Assembly: GCA_964593465.1 (NCBI GenBank)
Contig: CAZQJY010000002.1
Span: forward strand, 62,001-126,000
Source of the DNA: Mycosynbacter sp964593465
GTDB taxonomy: Bacteria; Patescibacteriota; Saccharimonadia; Saccharimonadales; Saccharimonadaceae
DNA length: 64,000 nt
Direction of reading: 5' to 3'
The position numbers were made by a program, and so were the translations under genes. Each line of letters starts with the position of its first letter. Position 1 is the stretch's first letter. The notes beneath the pieces are model-generated. The model was not told the DNA's origin, searched no databases, and saw only the letters and a list, made by a program, of their open reading frames with translations. Below are positions 25,705-34,403 of this stretch, piece after piece.

Positions 25705-26340
25705 TTAGTTAGCTACTACAGTTTGTACTACATCAAGTGTGTAGCTACCAGCAGCTTGATTTGCTGGAATACTCTGGCTCAAGCCAACACCTGTGATATA
25801 ACCATTCCAGAATGGTGCTGACGTGCCATCGGCAGACATCAAAGTGATTGAACCGCTGCCTGAGAAGGTTGCCGCAGTACCCTTAGATACACCAGTTGGG
25901 CCACCAGTTACAGCAGTGATAGTACCAGCCTGTGGGTCTACTGTTAGCTGACCATCAGCTGCAGTCGCACCATTGTAAGCGTAAGTCTTTGCACCGTCTT
26001 TCCAAGTTTCTGTACCTGGAGTTTTGGCATTCAGGCTGAGTGTAAAGCTACCGCCATTTGTGCTTGCGCCTGGGTTGTCTACATAGATGCGCTTTTCAGC
26101 TTCACCGAATGCACCAGTTGTTGTTTGTACGCTTGCAGACCTAGATGTCGCACCCATAGCAAATGTCGGTACAGTAAGTATGTTATCCGACGAGTCACGG
26201 ATATCCGTAGAGATAACGCCTGCATTAATTTGTTGTGTTAGCTGTGAGTCAGCCGTAGTCGCTGCATATGCAGCTGGAGTAGCGATTGCAGCAAGTGCAA
26301 ATGCCGAAACAGTGATGATTGAGCTTAGTCGCTTTTTCAT
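25705..26340 (-). CDS. secreted WxL-like surface protein
   Basis: 211 residues with a clear signal peptide (MKKRLSSIITVSAFALAAIA, predicted cleavage after AYA, residue 26). The mature part is Thr/Gly/Ser-rich and beta-stranded, ending SIPANQAAGSYTLDVVQTVV, which resembles the end of WxL domains (AGxYT...). The WxL tryptophan motifs themselves are weak, so the family call rests on overall pattern and on the neighbouring DUF916-like gene, its usual partner. A near-consensus promoter, long leader and AAGGAAG site suggest strong expression as a major surface protein. Confidence 0.6.
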   Translation of the reverse strand: MKKRLSSIITVSAFALAAIATPAAYAATTADSQLTQQINAGVISTDIRDSSDNILTVPTFAMGATSRSASVQTTTGAFGEAEKRIYVDNPGASTNGGSFTLSLNAKTPGTETWKDGAKTYAYNGATAADGQLTVDPQAGTITAVTGGPTGVSKGTAATFSGSGSITLMSADGTSAPFWNGYITGVGLSQSIPANQAAGSYTLDVVQTVVAN

Positions 26341-26421
26341 TGTATTTGTTCTTCCTTCTTTTTAATGTACTCGCAGTTTTGTGGTGGAGTATGTTTTTTG
26401 TTTTAATTGATTACGCTTCGT

Positions 26422-26450
26422 AGTATAGCAGACCATAATCATTTTGTCAA
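26422..26450 (-). promoter_or_regulatory. promoter of the WxL-like gene
   Basis: Minus-strand TTGACA (26450-26445), 17-nt spacer ending TCTGC, TATACT (26427-26422): a consensus -35 with an extended TGC-TAnnnT -10. The leader to the ATG at 26340 is about 75 nt. Confidence 0.8.
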
Positions 26451-26493
26451 TACCCTTCACAAATTTTGTTCACATGTCTTGTGTTCAATCAAA

Positions 26494-26517
26494 AAGCACT
26501 CCCCGTTGGGAGTGCTT
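26494..26517 (-). terminator. intrinsic terminator overlapping a stop codon
   Basis: A 10-bp stem AAGCACTCCC/GGGAGTGCTT with loop CGTT and TTTTT following on the minus strand. Its first bases overlap the TAA of the 26516-26725 gene. Confidence 0.85.
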
Positions 26518-26725
26518 AGTCAGCAAAATCGAACCAGTCTGGATCGTGCTGCACTTCTTCTAAAAGTGCGCTCCACCTCTGTTCTAGTGCATACGGGTCA
26601 ATCATATCATGTAAGTCATGGATCGCTTCTGGCTCACGCTGCTCAGCAGCAATATCATCACCCAGACCATCACCAAGCGGGTCTACTGGGTCAAATTGGA
26701 TTTGGCTATGTGTACGAAAAATCAT
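26516..26725 (-). CDS. small acidic hypothetical protein
   Basis: 69 residues, very acidic (DPVDPLGDGLGDDIAAEQRE, ending DPDWFDFAD), without hydrophobic segments. It has its own strong promoter (26775-26803) and its own terminator, which supports it as a real gene despite the absence of a Shine-Dalgarno. Function not recognisable. Confidence 0.55.
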   Translation of the reverse strand: MIFRTHSQIQFDPVDPLGDGLGDDIAAEQREPEAIHDLHDMIDPYALEQRWSALLEEVQHDPDWFDFAD

Positions 26726-26774
26726 ATGTTTTTATGTTGAATACTTTTTTTATTTTGAGTATATTAATATTTTC

Positions 26775-26803
26775 ATACTAACATAGTTATGTTTATATGT
26801 CAA
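26775..26803 (-). promoter_or_regulatory. promoter of the small acidic gene
   Basis: Minus-strand TTGACA (26803-26798), 17 nt, TAGTAT (26780-26775), with CTATGTTAGTATG resembling the 7718 and 22112 promoters. Between 26804 and 26920 I see no gene or structure. Confidence 0.7.
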
Positions 26804-26920
26804 TAATTATCTGTGAGACATGGTAGCATTAAATAACTAAAAATGAATAGTAACCAAAAAGAATCCTGCAGCCTAATTGTCTATCCTGAACTCCAATCAA
26901 GAGCCGAATAGAACAACCTC

Positions 26921-27823
26921 TTACAGTTGTCCTCCAGTCCCATAAAACGTGATTACAACTACTGCAATAGCCGACAAGCTTACTGCTTTGGCAAGCCCGT
27001 GATGCTTATTCCATGTGCTCTGCAAATACTTCGGGATTCGATGAGCGTATAGCTGTGCAACTAGAGCCACAATCGCCGCAAGCAATAACAGCACGATACT
27101 ACTCAGTACAATGGGATTCATCGTCTGCAGCGACAAGCCAGCCTTAGACGCCACACTCAGCTGGCCGCTCACTGGGGCGGCGAAGTTTACACCCTGTACT
27201 GCCGCAAACATATCTGATGCCGGCGCAGCATACATTGCTACCACCAAAGACACGGGCTTGTCTTGCATCATACCGTCAACTGTTGCAAACCCAACATCAC
27301 GATACTGCGATTTGAGTAAATTATCTCGATGTGTCGATGATCGCATCCATGCCCCCACCACTGCACTGCTATTTTTAAAATTACGTGCAAGGTTTTCGCC
27401 TGCATAGGCATAGTTATACTCTACGTCCCCTATCCATTTCCATGGCCCAATACCTTGGGGTGAGGTGTGTGCCCAATACTGATTCTTAAGCATGTCTTGC
27501 GCCTTCAGATACGCAGCATGCGATAGCCGACTATTCAACTGGAGCGGCTGCCTCCTCTCTTTGACACGAGCGGCATTTGTATCTGCTAATAGCTCGGCGA
27601 TGGTAACTTGATTTTCATTGCCCAACACATTGCGAAACATCCAGCTCTGACCAATAAATTGTGTGACAATCACTGCCAGCACAATCACCATCAAGCCATG
27701 ACGGCGTATTAGGTGCGGCTTATACTGGTTTTCTCTGTGTGGCACCACAGCAAGCTTGACGTGCTTTTTGGCGGTACGTCGAGCTCGATGATGTATTGGT
27801 GTTTGTTTACTGTGCGCTGCCAT
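26921..27823 (-). CDS. membrane-anchored CAP (SCP/PR1) domain protein
   Basis: 300 residues. A basic cytoplasmic N-terminus leads into a membrane anchor at about 43-58, an extracellular CAP domain at about 73-200, and two C-terminal membrane helices (about 237-258, 279-294). The CAP cavity residues are in place: His119 (YWAHTSP), Glu143 (AGENLA) and His165 (STHRDN). CAP proteins in bacteria are extracellular and mostly of unknown activity (lipid or protein binding). A TATACT box lies about 10 nt before the ATG. Confidence 0.85.
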   Translation of the reverse strand: MAAHSKQTPIHHRARRTAKKHVKLAVVPHRENQYKPHLIRRHGLMVIVLAVIVTQFIGQSWMFRNVLGNENQVTIAELLADTNAARVKERRQPLQLNSRLSHAAYLKAQDMLKNQYWAHTSPQGIGPWKWIGDVEYNYAYAGENLARNFKNSSAVVGAWMRSSTHRDNLLKSQYRDVGFATVDGMMQDKPVSLVVAMYAAPASDMFAAVQGVNFAAPVSGQLSVASKAGLSLQTMNPIVLSSIVLLLLAAIVALVAQLYAHRIPKYLQSTWNKHHGLAKAVSLSAIAVVVITFYGTGGQL

Positions 27824-27911
27824 TTATAGTGTTAGTATATATGCTTATGTCAAAAAAAGCGAGCTCCCTACCAGTAGAAGGAAGCTCGCGACAACTATAC
27901 GTTGCTATACC

Positions 27912-29954
27912 TTAGCTCTTTGGCGCCTTGAGTGATGTAACGATAGCTATTTGCACAAGCGCTACAGCACCAAATGCAATCGTCCACCAGTTAACAATAC
28001 CGATTGGTACAGCAAAGTCTTCCAGCAGTACAAGTGCCGCTACAGACGCTCCACCCAGTACCACAGATACCACTCGCGTACCATTACGTGACTCTTCGTC
28101 CTCATCACGCTTACCAAACAGCCCCAGTAGTGTCATCAAACCTGCGATAGCGGCGATAACTGCAAGCACGGCATTTACTGCAGACCAACTAGTGCGTGTA
28201 TCCTGAGCAGCTTGAACTTCACCCTCTTCGCTAGCATCTGATAGTGCTGTACGGCTGATTGCCGTCCTGCTTGGCTTGTCAGTATCTTGCTCATCCTGTG
28301 TGTCTACGTCAGCGTCAGTGCTCTGAGCAGCAGCTGTAGTCGTACTGAATAGAGCTAACGCCTGAGGCGCACTCGTTGTTGGCAGACTAGTGACTAAAAG
28401 TGGCTGTGTTGGAAGAACCGCTTCAATCAGCCTTGTGATTTGATTACCACTATTTTGACTACCGCTCTTTTGACCGCCCGAACTATTTGCAGCATTATCA
28501 CCTCCTCCTGCTGCTGGGCTGTCGGTCCTATCATCTCCTGCTGCAGGGTCTTCACCATCGCCTGTATTGCCGTTTTCGTTTTCGCCGCCTATACCACCGT
28601 TGTTATCTGTACTATCATCAGGGTCACCATTGTCGCCACCAGTATTACCAGCTGGAGCTTGTACCAAGAAATTGTCTGTCCAGCCAGCCGTACCGCGATT
28701 GCCGGCCATATCGACAACTTCGACATGCGCAGCGAAATCACCTTCTGGGCAATTTGCGCCAAGCGTCGCGAGGTCGTAGTTCACTGCCCAGCTCGCTGTT
28801 GCACCATTCGGGATCAGGTTAATCGTCGTGCCACCACAACGCAAGCCCGTCACGCGGCTGACAAGCTGTACATAGACGCGATTGAGTTGCACATTATCCC
28901 TAGCATCACCGCTGACTGTGAACGTACCGCCAGTTGGCATGCTGACATGAATATCTGTCGTAGGAGTAATCGAGTCATAGTTGTACGTCACGGAACGACT
29001 GTACGCGCTCCAGTTGCCTGCGTTGTCTTTAGCGCGAACGCTAATGGTGATTGGACCTTGGTACGTACCGCTAAACGTTTGTGTACGCGATATCGCAGGA
29101 GCGGTTACCGTACGAAAGGCGGTCGGACGACCAACGAATTCGTATTTGACTTCGTATTCAGCGATGCCACTTGCGTCGGTCGATGCTGTCCAGCTGTTGA
29201 TCGTCGAACCTCCATTGAACCACTGGCGCACACCAGGCGCGGTAATAGTCGGAACGGTTGGTGCGGCACTGTCAATAACTACCGTCCCCTTGTTCGCACC
29301 ATATCGTGCCTTGTCGAACAAATCTACAAATCGCGCATCAACAGTATAACTGCCGTCGGTCAATTCAGTCGTATCGATATCTGCATACCAGATAGAGCTC
29401 GTACCATCCTGAACAAGGTTTACTTGTTTTGTCGTTGGACCGTTCAATTTTACGTAGCCTGATTTTACACCAGTGTGGTCTGACACATCGAAGCTAAAGC
29501 GTGTCATGCCATTGATGGTGTCGTTATTTGCTGGCGCCGTCCAGACTGATGTTGGACCGCTGTTGTCGATCAAAATAGGGCGGAAATCAGCAGGTTTTGA
29601 CGAACCCTGATTACCAAGTGTATCCCATAGGCTGAAGGTCAAGCTGTAGTTGCCCGTCCAGTTCGCTTTTACAAAATCAAGTGTGTCGATTTCCACCTGA
29701 TAGGTATTGCCACTGACAAGAACTGGCGTAAACTTTGCTGATTCTTTGGCAGCGTTTGAAGTATTAGGACCGTCTGCGAATAGTACACGAGTTTTCGTCA
29801 GGTCGATACCTGTCTCGTCCTCTAGGTCAAAGGTGACTGTTACCGTTCCGCCAATGTTGCCGTTGATACGTGGAGTCATAGAGATATTGCTGACCGTTGG
29901 GCGAGCAGTGTCTGGAATTGCAACCGTAAAGGTGTGCATCGCCGTACCACCCAC
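27912..29954 (-). CDS. large surface protein, 3' portion (Ig-like domains, anchor) after a frameshift
   Basis: 680 residues from the first possible start, but the frame is open back to 29975 and continues the upstream gene at 29876-30877 in another phase. It contains several ~100-residue Ig/cadherin-like repeats (motifs such as DNSGPTSVWTAPANNDTING, DGSYTVDARFVD, SITPTTDIHVSMPTGG), an Asn/Gly/Asp-rich linker (about 445-510), a Ser/Thr/Asp region, and two C-terminal membrane helices (about 605-625 and 645-670). It has no signal peptide of its own, which supports it being the displaced 3' part of one gene. Role: probable adhesin or stalk. Confidence 0.7.
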   Translation of the reverse strand: MGGTAMHTFTVAIPDTARPTVSNISMTPRINGNIGGTVTVTFDLEDETGIDLTKTRVLFADGPNTSNAAKESAKFTPVLVSGNTYQVEIDTLDFVKANWTGNYSLTFSLWDTLGNQGSSKPADFRPILIDNSGPTSVWTAPANNDTINGMTRFSFDVSDHTGVKSGYVKLNGPTTKQVNLVQDGTSSIWYADIDTTELTDGSYTVDARFVDLFDKARYGANKGTVVIDSAAPTVPTITAPGVRQWFNGGSTINSWTASTDASGIAEYEVKYEFVGRPTAFRTVTAPAISRTQTFSGTYQGPITISVRAKDNAGNWSAYSRSVTYNYDSITPTTDIHVSMPTGGTFTVSGDARDNVQLNRVYVQLVSRVTGLRCGGTTINLIPNGATASWAVNYDLATLGANCPEGDFAAHVEVVDMAGNRGTAGWTDNFLVQAPAGNTGGDNGDPDDSTDNNGGIGGENENGNTGDGEDPAAGDDRTDSPAAGGGDNAANSSGGQKSGSQNSGNQITRLIEAVLPTQPLLVTSLPTTSAPQALALFSTTTAAAQSTDADVDTQDEQDTDKPSRTAISRTALSDASEEGEVQAAQDTRTSWSAVNAVLAVIAAIAGLMTLLGLFGKRDEDEESRNGTRVVSVVLGGASVAALVLLEDFAVPIGIVNWWTIAFGAVALVQIAIVTSLKAPKS

Positions 29955-30877
29955 GAGACCAGATGCTGCGACTGACTAGTGTGGCTGCCGTTTGCGAGAC
30001 CAGTGAAGGTGTGGCTGGTTGCCGCGACATTCGTCACTGGACCGCCGTCAATCGATACGTTATATGAAGCGGTTGCGTGCCTTGCTCCATTCTGGGTCGA
30101 GGGTGCGCTCCAGGTAGCATTCACAGTGCTACTCGCCACTGTCGAGCCATCGGCTGGCGCCGTAATAGCTGGAGCAGCTGGCGCTGATTTGAAGCGAAGA
30201 CCACCAGTTACACCATAGTATTGGTTGAGCTGCGTATCGTCTACCAAATGGTCAGGGACGGCAAAGCGGACATGCGTCAGATTCTCTGCGTGCGCTACTG
30301 GGCCGTTAACATTAAGAGTTGGCGTACGGGTAACTTTGCTTCCCTTTGCAAGATCGATAACGCCGTGCGAAGTACTACAAATACCAAAGAGACAAGCCGT
30401 GCGGCCATTTCCGGCAGTAGTAAGTGAGTTAATCGTTACAACCGAACCATTCACATTCACTGCAGTGCGGCCGTTGTTGTTGATAGTAGTATTATTCAAC
30501 ACAATGTTTGTTACATAAGCATTAATACCGTGAAGATTGGTATTGCCGACGATTGTTACGCCGTCAAATGTGACGGCGTTGGTAATACCAGTCACTTCGA
30601 CAACGGAGTTATTAGTACCGTTTTCGTTGAAACCAGCCTTCAACGTGCCGCCCTGGAGCGTGACATTACGGCTGATCACAATCTCTTCAGTCGTTGTGAT
30701 TGTTCCACCAATAGCAATAGTCGATACTGCCGTGTTCGCTACAGCGTCTTTGAGTTCTTGCTGTGTTGTCACCGCTGCTGTCATTGCATTTGCCACTTGG
30801 CTTGCCACAAATCCATATAATGGCTGCGCCACTAGCGCAAACACGGCAAGGCTCGTGAATAATAGTTTGTATTTCAT
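29876..30877 (-). CDS. large surface protein, 5' portion (signal peptide, beta-helix) before a frameshift
   Basis: Begins with a signal peptide from ATG 30877 (MKYKLLFTSLAVFALVAQ; an upstream in-frame start is at 30910). A right-handed beta-helix of Asn/Thr/Val-rich turns follows (TFDGVTIVGN, LNNTTINNNGRTAV, TINSLTTAGN), then one Ig/fibronectin-like domain (PAAPAITAPADGSTVASSTV). That domain breaks off after GLANGSHT. Beyond ~29980 this frame is nonsense, while the 27912-29954 frame supplies the expected continuation (VAASGLVGGTAMHTFTVAIP). One missing base near 29975-29983 would join them into a protein of about 1010 residues. Confidence 0.7.
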   Translation of the reverse strand: MKYKLLFTSLAVFALVAQPLYGFVASQVANAMTAAVTTQQELKDAVANTAVSTIAIGGTITTTEEIVISRNVTLQGGTLKAGFNENGTNNSVVEVTGITNAVTFDGVTIVGNTNLHGINAYVTNIVLNNTTINNNGRTAVNVNGSVVTINSLTTAGNGRTACLFGICSTSHGVIDLAKGSKVTRTPTLNVNGPVAHAENLTHVRFAVPDHLVDDTQLNQYYGVTGGLRFKSAPAAPAITAPADGSTVASSTVNATWSAPSTQNGARHATASYNVSIDGGPVTNVAATSHTFTGLANGSHTSQSQHLVSWVVRRCTPLRLQFQTLLAQRSAISL

Positions 30878-31020
30878 CGATCGCAATTGTCGGATCTTGA
30901 GCCCTGTCATGGTGGCGGCAACTCCTCTTTTAGCACTCCACGTGCCAAATATCTAATAATACTACCGCCTATTATACAGTAGATGAGAAGAACTAGGTAG
31001 TGTTTGTGGCTCCTGTGAGA

Positions 31021-33936
31021 CTACACCTTTTGGAGTGATATCTTGAGCGGCTCGCCTTCTACCTTGACCTCTAGCTCAAACTCGTACCAGCCTTTGTCGA
31101 ACGACTCGGCCAACGTCTCGGCTGCAATTGTGTCTTGGTGCCGGGCGATGGCTTCGCTCAACTCGACACTGTCCGTCGCAAGCGACAGGTCGATGCGATC
31201 ATCGACATTTAGCTCGGCGTTTTTGCGGGCAGCTTGTACATGGCGGATTACTTCGCGCATGAGGCCTTCGCGTTTGAGCTCTGGCGTGATAGTGAAATCG
31301 AGTGCAAGTTCATTGCCCTGCTCGACCTTTTTAATATTGAGCTCTTCCGTCAGGATATCCTCGAAATTCACAAACTTGCCGAGGCTCGGCACAGTTACGC
31401 TGGCGAGTGGCTGGCGGATTTTGATACGCTCTTTGGCGCGCAGGCTGAGTGCTTGATTGACGTAGTCGCGCACTGTGTTCATTTCGTCGAGCACTAGCTG
31501 ATCGACCGTATAGTTTGTCGGCCAGTCGAGCAAGTGCACCGACTCTGCCCTACCGCCGAGTTTTTGGTACAATTCCTCTGCCAGGAACGGTGTAAACGGC
31601 GCTAAAATCACCGAGAGTTTGAGCAATACATAGTGAAGCGTGCGGTATGCTTCTGCCTTATCGCCATCGTCCTCACTCTTCCAGAAACGGCGGCGGCTGC
31701 GACGTACATACCAGTTGGATGCATCTTCGATAAATGGCAAGATATCGGCCATAGCCTCGGGGATGTTGTAGGCATCCATATGCGTCGTGACATGTTCGTT
31801 GAGCTGATGCACGCGGCTGATGATCCATTTGTCGAGCGGGTTGGTAACGTCAGCTGGATTGGTCGTAAATGGCTTGGTTGGGTCGAACTCCCAACCGTCG
31901 ACTTCGGCATACATAGTGAAGAAATCGTACATATTCCAAATCATGGATAGCTTGCGCGCAACGTCACCCACGTCTTTGTCGTGCAGTGCAAAATCCTCGC
32001 CCTTGAGTAGCGGGCTACTGAGGAGCAAGAAGCGCAGGCTGTCGGCACTAAACTTATCCATCAGCTCGTTTGGATCGGTGAAATTGCCGAGCGATTTACT
32101 CATTTTGCGGCCGTCGTTGCCTGCTACTACACCAGTGGTAATGACATTGTTGAACGCGTGGTCACCAAATAGCGCCGTGTTGACCGCATGCACGTAGTAA
32201 AACCACGCACGCACCTGGCCGACGTATTCCACGATGAAGTCTGCCGGGTAGTTTTGCTCAAACTTTTCCTTATTCTCAAACGGATAATGCAGCTGCGCAA
32301 ATGGCATGCTGCCGCTCTCAAACCAGCAGTCGAGTACTTTGTCGACACGCATGAACTCCTCGCCGTCGATTTCGAACGTGATGTCGTCGACCCATGGGCG
32401 GTGATAATCTTCTAGTTCTTGCCCAGATAGCTCCTTGAGTTCGGCGTAACTACCAATAACTTTGACAGTGCCTTTGTCGCCTTTCCATACAGGCATCGCC
32501 GTCGCCCAGAAGCGGTCGCGAGATAGGTTCCAATCTGGGGCTTGCTCGATGTTTTTGGCAAAGCGGCCATGCTTGAGGTGCGGCGGAAACCAGTTGATGT
32601 TTTCGTTTTGCTCGAGCATGAGTGGCTTGCTGCCTTGGATATCGAAGAACCAGCTCGGGATGGCGCGGTACATGATGCGCTGGCCGCTGCGTGGATTGAA
32701 TGGGTATTCGTGGCGAATGTATTCAATCTTCCAAGCAATACCTTTTTCTATCAGGTCTTTGGCGATACGCTTGTTGTTTTCCCATACTTCCAGGCCTTTG
32801 TAATTGGTGTCGATGTAGTAGCCATTGTCATCAATAACGTGAAACGCGCCCACGCCATGATTCCTGGCCAACTCAAAGTCGTCCTCACCATACGCAGGTG
32901 CGATATGGACGATACCCGTACCAGATTCGTGACTGACAAAATCCGCCGCATACACTTTGTGCACCGCATCATTTTCTGGCCAGGTACTGCCTGCATCGAG
33001 CGGCTCGTACGACTTTCCTACCAGCTCACTGCCAGGAAATTCTCGGACTACTTTGTAATCGAGCGGCTTATTTTTCTCGTCTTTAAGCACGCGCTCAAGT
33101 GCTTCTTTGGCGACGATAAGCTTTTCGCCACCCACCTCGACTTCGCAATACGTCATGTCGGGGTTCACCGCTAGCATGAGGTTGGCCGGGAGTGTCCATG
33201 GTGTGGTTGTCCACGCAAGGATACTTGTATCACTGTCTACTAGCTTAAACTTAGCGTAGAGGCTTGGATCGGTGACCGTCTGATACGCATCGTTGTCCAT
33301 TGTGACTTCGTTTTTACTCACTGGCGTGGCAAATTTGGTATCAAACATCAATACCTTTTCACCTTCGTAGATTTTGCCTTTTTCGTAGAGCTCTTTGAAC
33401 GCCCACCAGACGCTTTCCATGAAGTCTTTGTCCATGGTCTTGTACGCACCCTTAAAGTCAACCCAGCGACCAACGCGATCGACTACGTTTTCCCACGTGG
33501 CGGCATTGGCGACCATCGACTCGTGCGCCTTGTTGATGTATTTCTCAAGACTAATTATTGGTAGCGGATTGCCGTCTTTGTCGAGTGGCGCTGCTTCGTC
33601 GCTGCTCGCGACAATTTGCCGGCGGTCGATAATACCAAGCTGCTTCTCGACAAAGTTTTCTGCCGGCAAACCATGCGTATCCCAGCCCCACACACGCTCA
33701 ACTCGCTTGCCTTTCATCGTCCAATAGCGTGGTACCGCATCTTTGACAATACTGCTCAGCAATGTGCCATGATGTGGCACACCAGTGATGAATGGCGGTC
33801 CGTCGTAGAACACATAGGCGTCATCTGCTGGTCGGTTTTCGACCGACGCCTCAAACGTCTTATTATCTTTCCATGTTTTCGCCCACTCTTTTTCGTATTC
33901 TAGTGCGCGGCGGCGACTACTTGCCTTAAACTTCAT
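31021..33936 (-). CDS. ileS: isoleucyl-tRNA synthetase
   Basis: Class Ia synthetase of 971 residues. The HIGH-type motif is at 54-58 in GVPHHGTLLSS, the WGWDTHGLPAE block follows, the KMSKS loop is GRKMSKSLGN, and the C-terminal anticodon-binding region is present. The KLSVILAPFTPFLAEELY stretch is typical. It is the last gene of a GNAT-cupin-small ORF-ileS operon controlled by an Ile-type T-box at 34949-35122. Its start overlaps the small ORF's end, and the GGGGAGGAG site for ileS lies inside that ORF. Confidence 0.97.
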   Translation of the reverse strand: MKFKASSRRRALEYEKEWAKTWKDNKTFEASVENRPADDAYVFYDGPPFITGVPHHGTLLSSIVKDAVPRYWTMKGKRVERVWGWDTHGLPAENFVEKQLGIIDRRQIVASSDEAAPLDKDGNPLPIISLEKYINKAHESMVANAATWENVVDRVGRWVDFKGAYKTMDKDFMESVWWAFKELYEKGKIYEGEKVLMFDTKFATPVSKNEVTMDNDAYQTVTDPSLYAKFKLVDSDTSILAWTTTPWTLPANLMLAVNPDMTYCEVEVGGEKLIVAKEALERVLKDEKNKPLDYKVVREFPGSELVGKSYEPLDAGSTWPENDAVHKVYAADFVSHESGTGIVHIAPAYGEDDFELARNHGVGAFHVIDDNGYYIDTNYKGLEVWENNKRIAKDLIEKGIAWKIEYIRHEYPFNPRSGQRIMYRAIPSWFFDIQGSKPLMLEQNENINWFPPHLKHGRFAKNIEQAPDWNLSRDRFWATAMPVWKGDKGTVKVIGSYAELKELSGQELEDYHRPWVDDITFEIDGEEFMRVDKVLDCWFESGSMPFAQLHYPFENKEKFEQNYPADFIVEYVGQVRAWFYYVHAVNTALFGDHAFNNVITTGVVAGNDGRKMSKSLGNFTDPNELMDKFSADSLRFLLLSSPLLKGEDFALHDKDVGDVARKLSMIWNMYDFFTMYAEVDGWEFDPTKPFTTNPADVTNPLDKWIISRVHQLNEHVTTHMDAYNIPEAMADILPFIEDASNWYVRRSRRRFWKSEDDGDKAEAYRTLHYVLLKLSVILAPFTPFLAEELYQKLGGRAESVHLLDWPTNYTVDQLVLDEMNTVRDYVNQALSLRAKERIKIRQPLASVTVPSLGKFVNFEDILTEELNIKKVEQGNELALDFTITPELKREGLMREVIRHVQAARKNAELNVDDRIDLSLATDSVELSEAIARHQDTIAAETLAESFDKGWYEFELEVKVEGEPLKISLQKV

Positions 33937-34066
33937 GCTGCTCCTCCCCTCTTTTTATCATGTCTACAAATACTGCAAATTGCCCCATATTTTCCTGAAT
34001 ATCTCTAAGTGTCTCACTGCTTGCTTCGGTATCCGTCATTCGTGTCGCTAATTCTAATTCACTCAT
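33926..34066 (-). CDS. 46-residue small ORF between cupin and ileS
   Basis: ATG 34066 (or 34069) follows AGGAGAAG at good spacing and opens a 46-codon frame that starts MSELELATRMTDTEASSE and ends IKRGEEQHEV. It overlaps the cupin stop by 8 bases and the ileS start by 11. The product is acidic and amphipathic. It is probably a real coupling peptide or small protein, because overlap junctions and a Shine-Dalgarno are present on both sides; it may alternatively be only spacer. No homologue recognised. Confidence 0.45.
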   Translation of the reverse strand: MSELELATRMTDTEASSETLRDIQENMGQFAVFVDMIKRGEEQHEV

Positions 34067-34403
34067 CATCTTCTCCTATAATTTCATATTGCGCTGGATT
34101 AAATGGCGGGCTGCACGACATATGTAATGTCATATCGCCGCTCCATGCAAATGGCGTTTTTGGTGGCACATGTACGACATCTCCTTGCAGCAGCTTCACC
34201 TCCTCAGCCTCGCGAATAGCCAGCACACCGAACCCCCGCTGAACACGCACTATTTCATGTACTTCGTGATTAATCGCCCAACCTTCTTCGGGATATCTCC
34301 CAGTGATAGCAATTTCTGCGAAATCCAACGGTGCATCTACAGGTGCAAAACTCGTACCTTTGCACGTCTGACTGTTCTGAAACTTTTCGCCCTCAATCCT
34401 CAT
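34059..34403 (-). CDS. cupin-domain protein
   Basis: 114 residues forming a single small beta-barrel cupin: EIVRVQRGFGVLAIREAEEVKLLQGDVVHVPPKTPFAWSG corresponds to cupin motifs 1 and 2, with PxxTPFAW near the end. Metal-ligand histidines are incomplete (HEVHE and VVHVPP are candidates), so enzymatic activity is uncertain. It overlaps the GNAT stop by 11 bases and belongs to the T-box/ileS operon. Why a cupin is co-regulated with isoleucine charging is unclear. Confidence 0.72.
   Translation of the reverse strand: MRIEGEKFQNSQTCKGTSFAPVDAPLDFAEIAITGRYPEEGWAINHEVHEIVRVQRGFGVLAIREAEEVKLLQGDVVHVPPKTPFAWSGDMTLHMSCSPPFNPAQYEIIGEDDE

Noticed and set aside
28440..29462. Long plus-strand open frame (340 codons) antisense to the large surface protein
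   Set aside because: Translation is Cys/Arg/Ile-rich with no domain pattern, and there is no promoter or ribosome site. It is a shadow of the Thr/Val/Asp-rich minus-strand gene.
29827..30030. Third minus-strand frame at the frameshift site (67 codons)
   Set aside because: Neither signal nor domain continues in this frame; the two other frames account for the surface protein.
32542..33174. Plus-strand open frame inside ileS (210 codons)
   Set aside because: Fully antisense to conserved IleS sequence, with no family resemblance.
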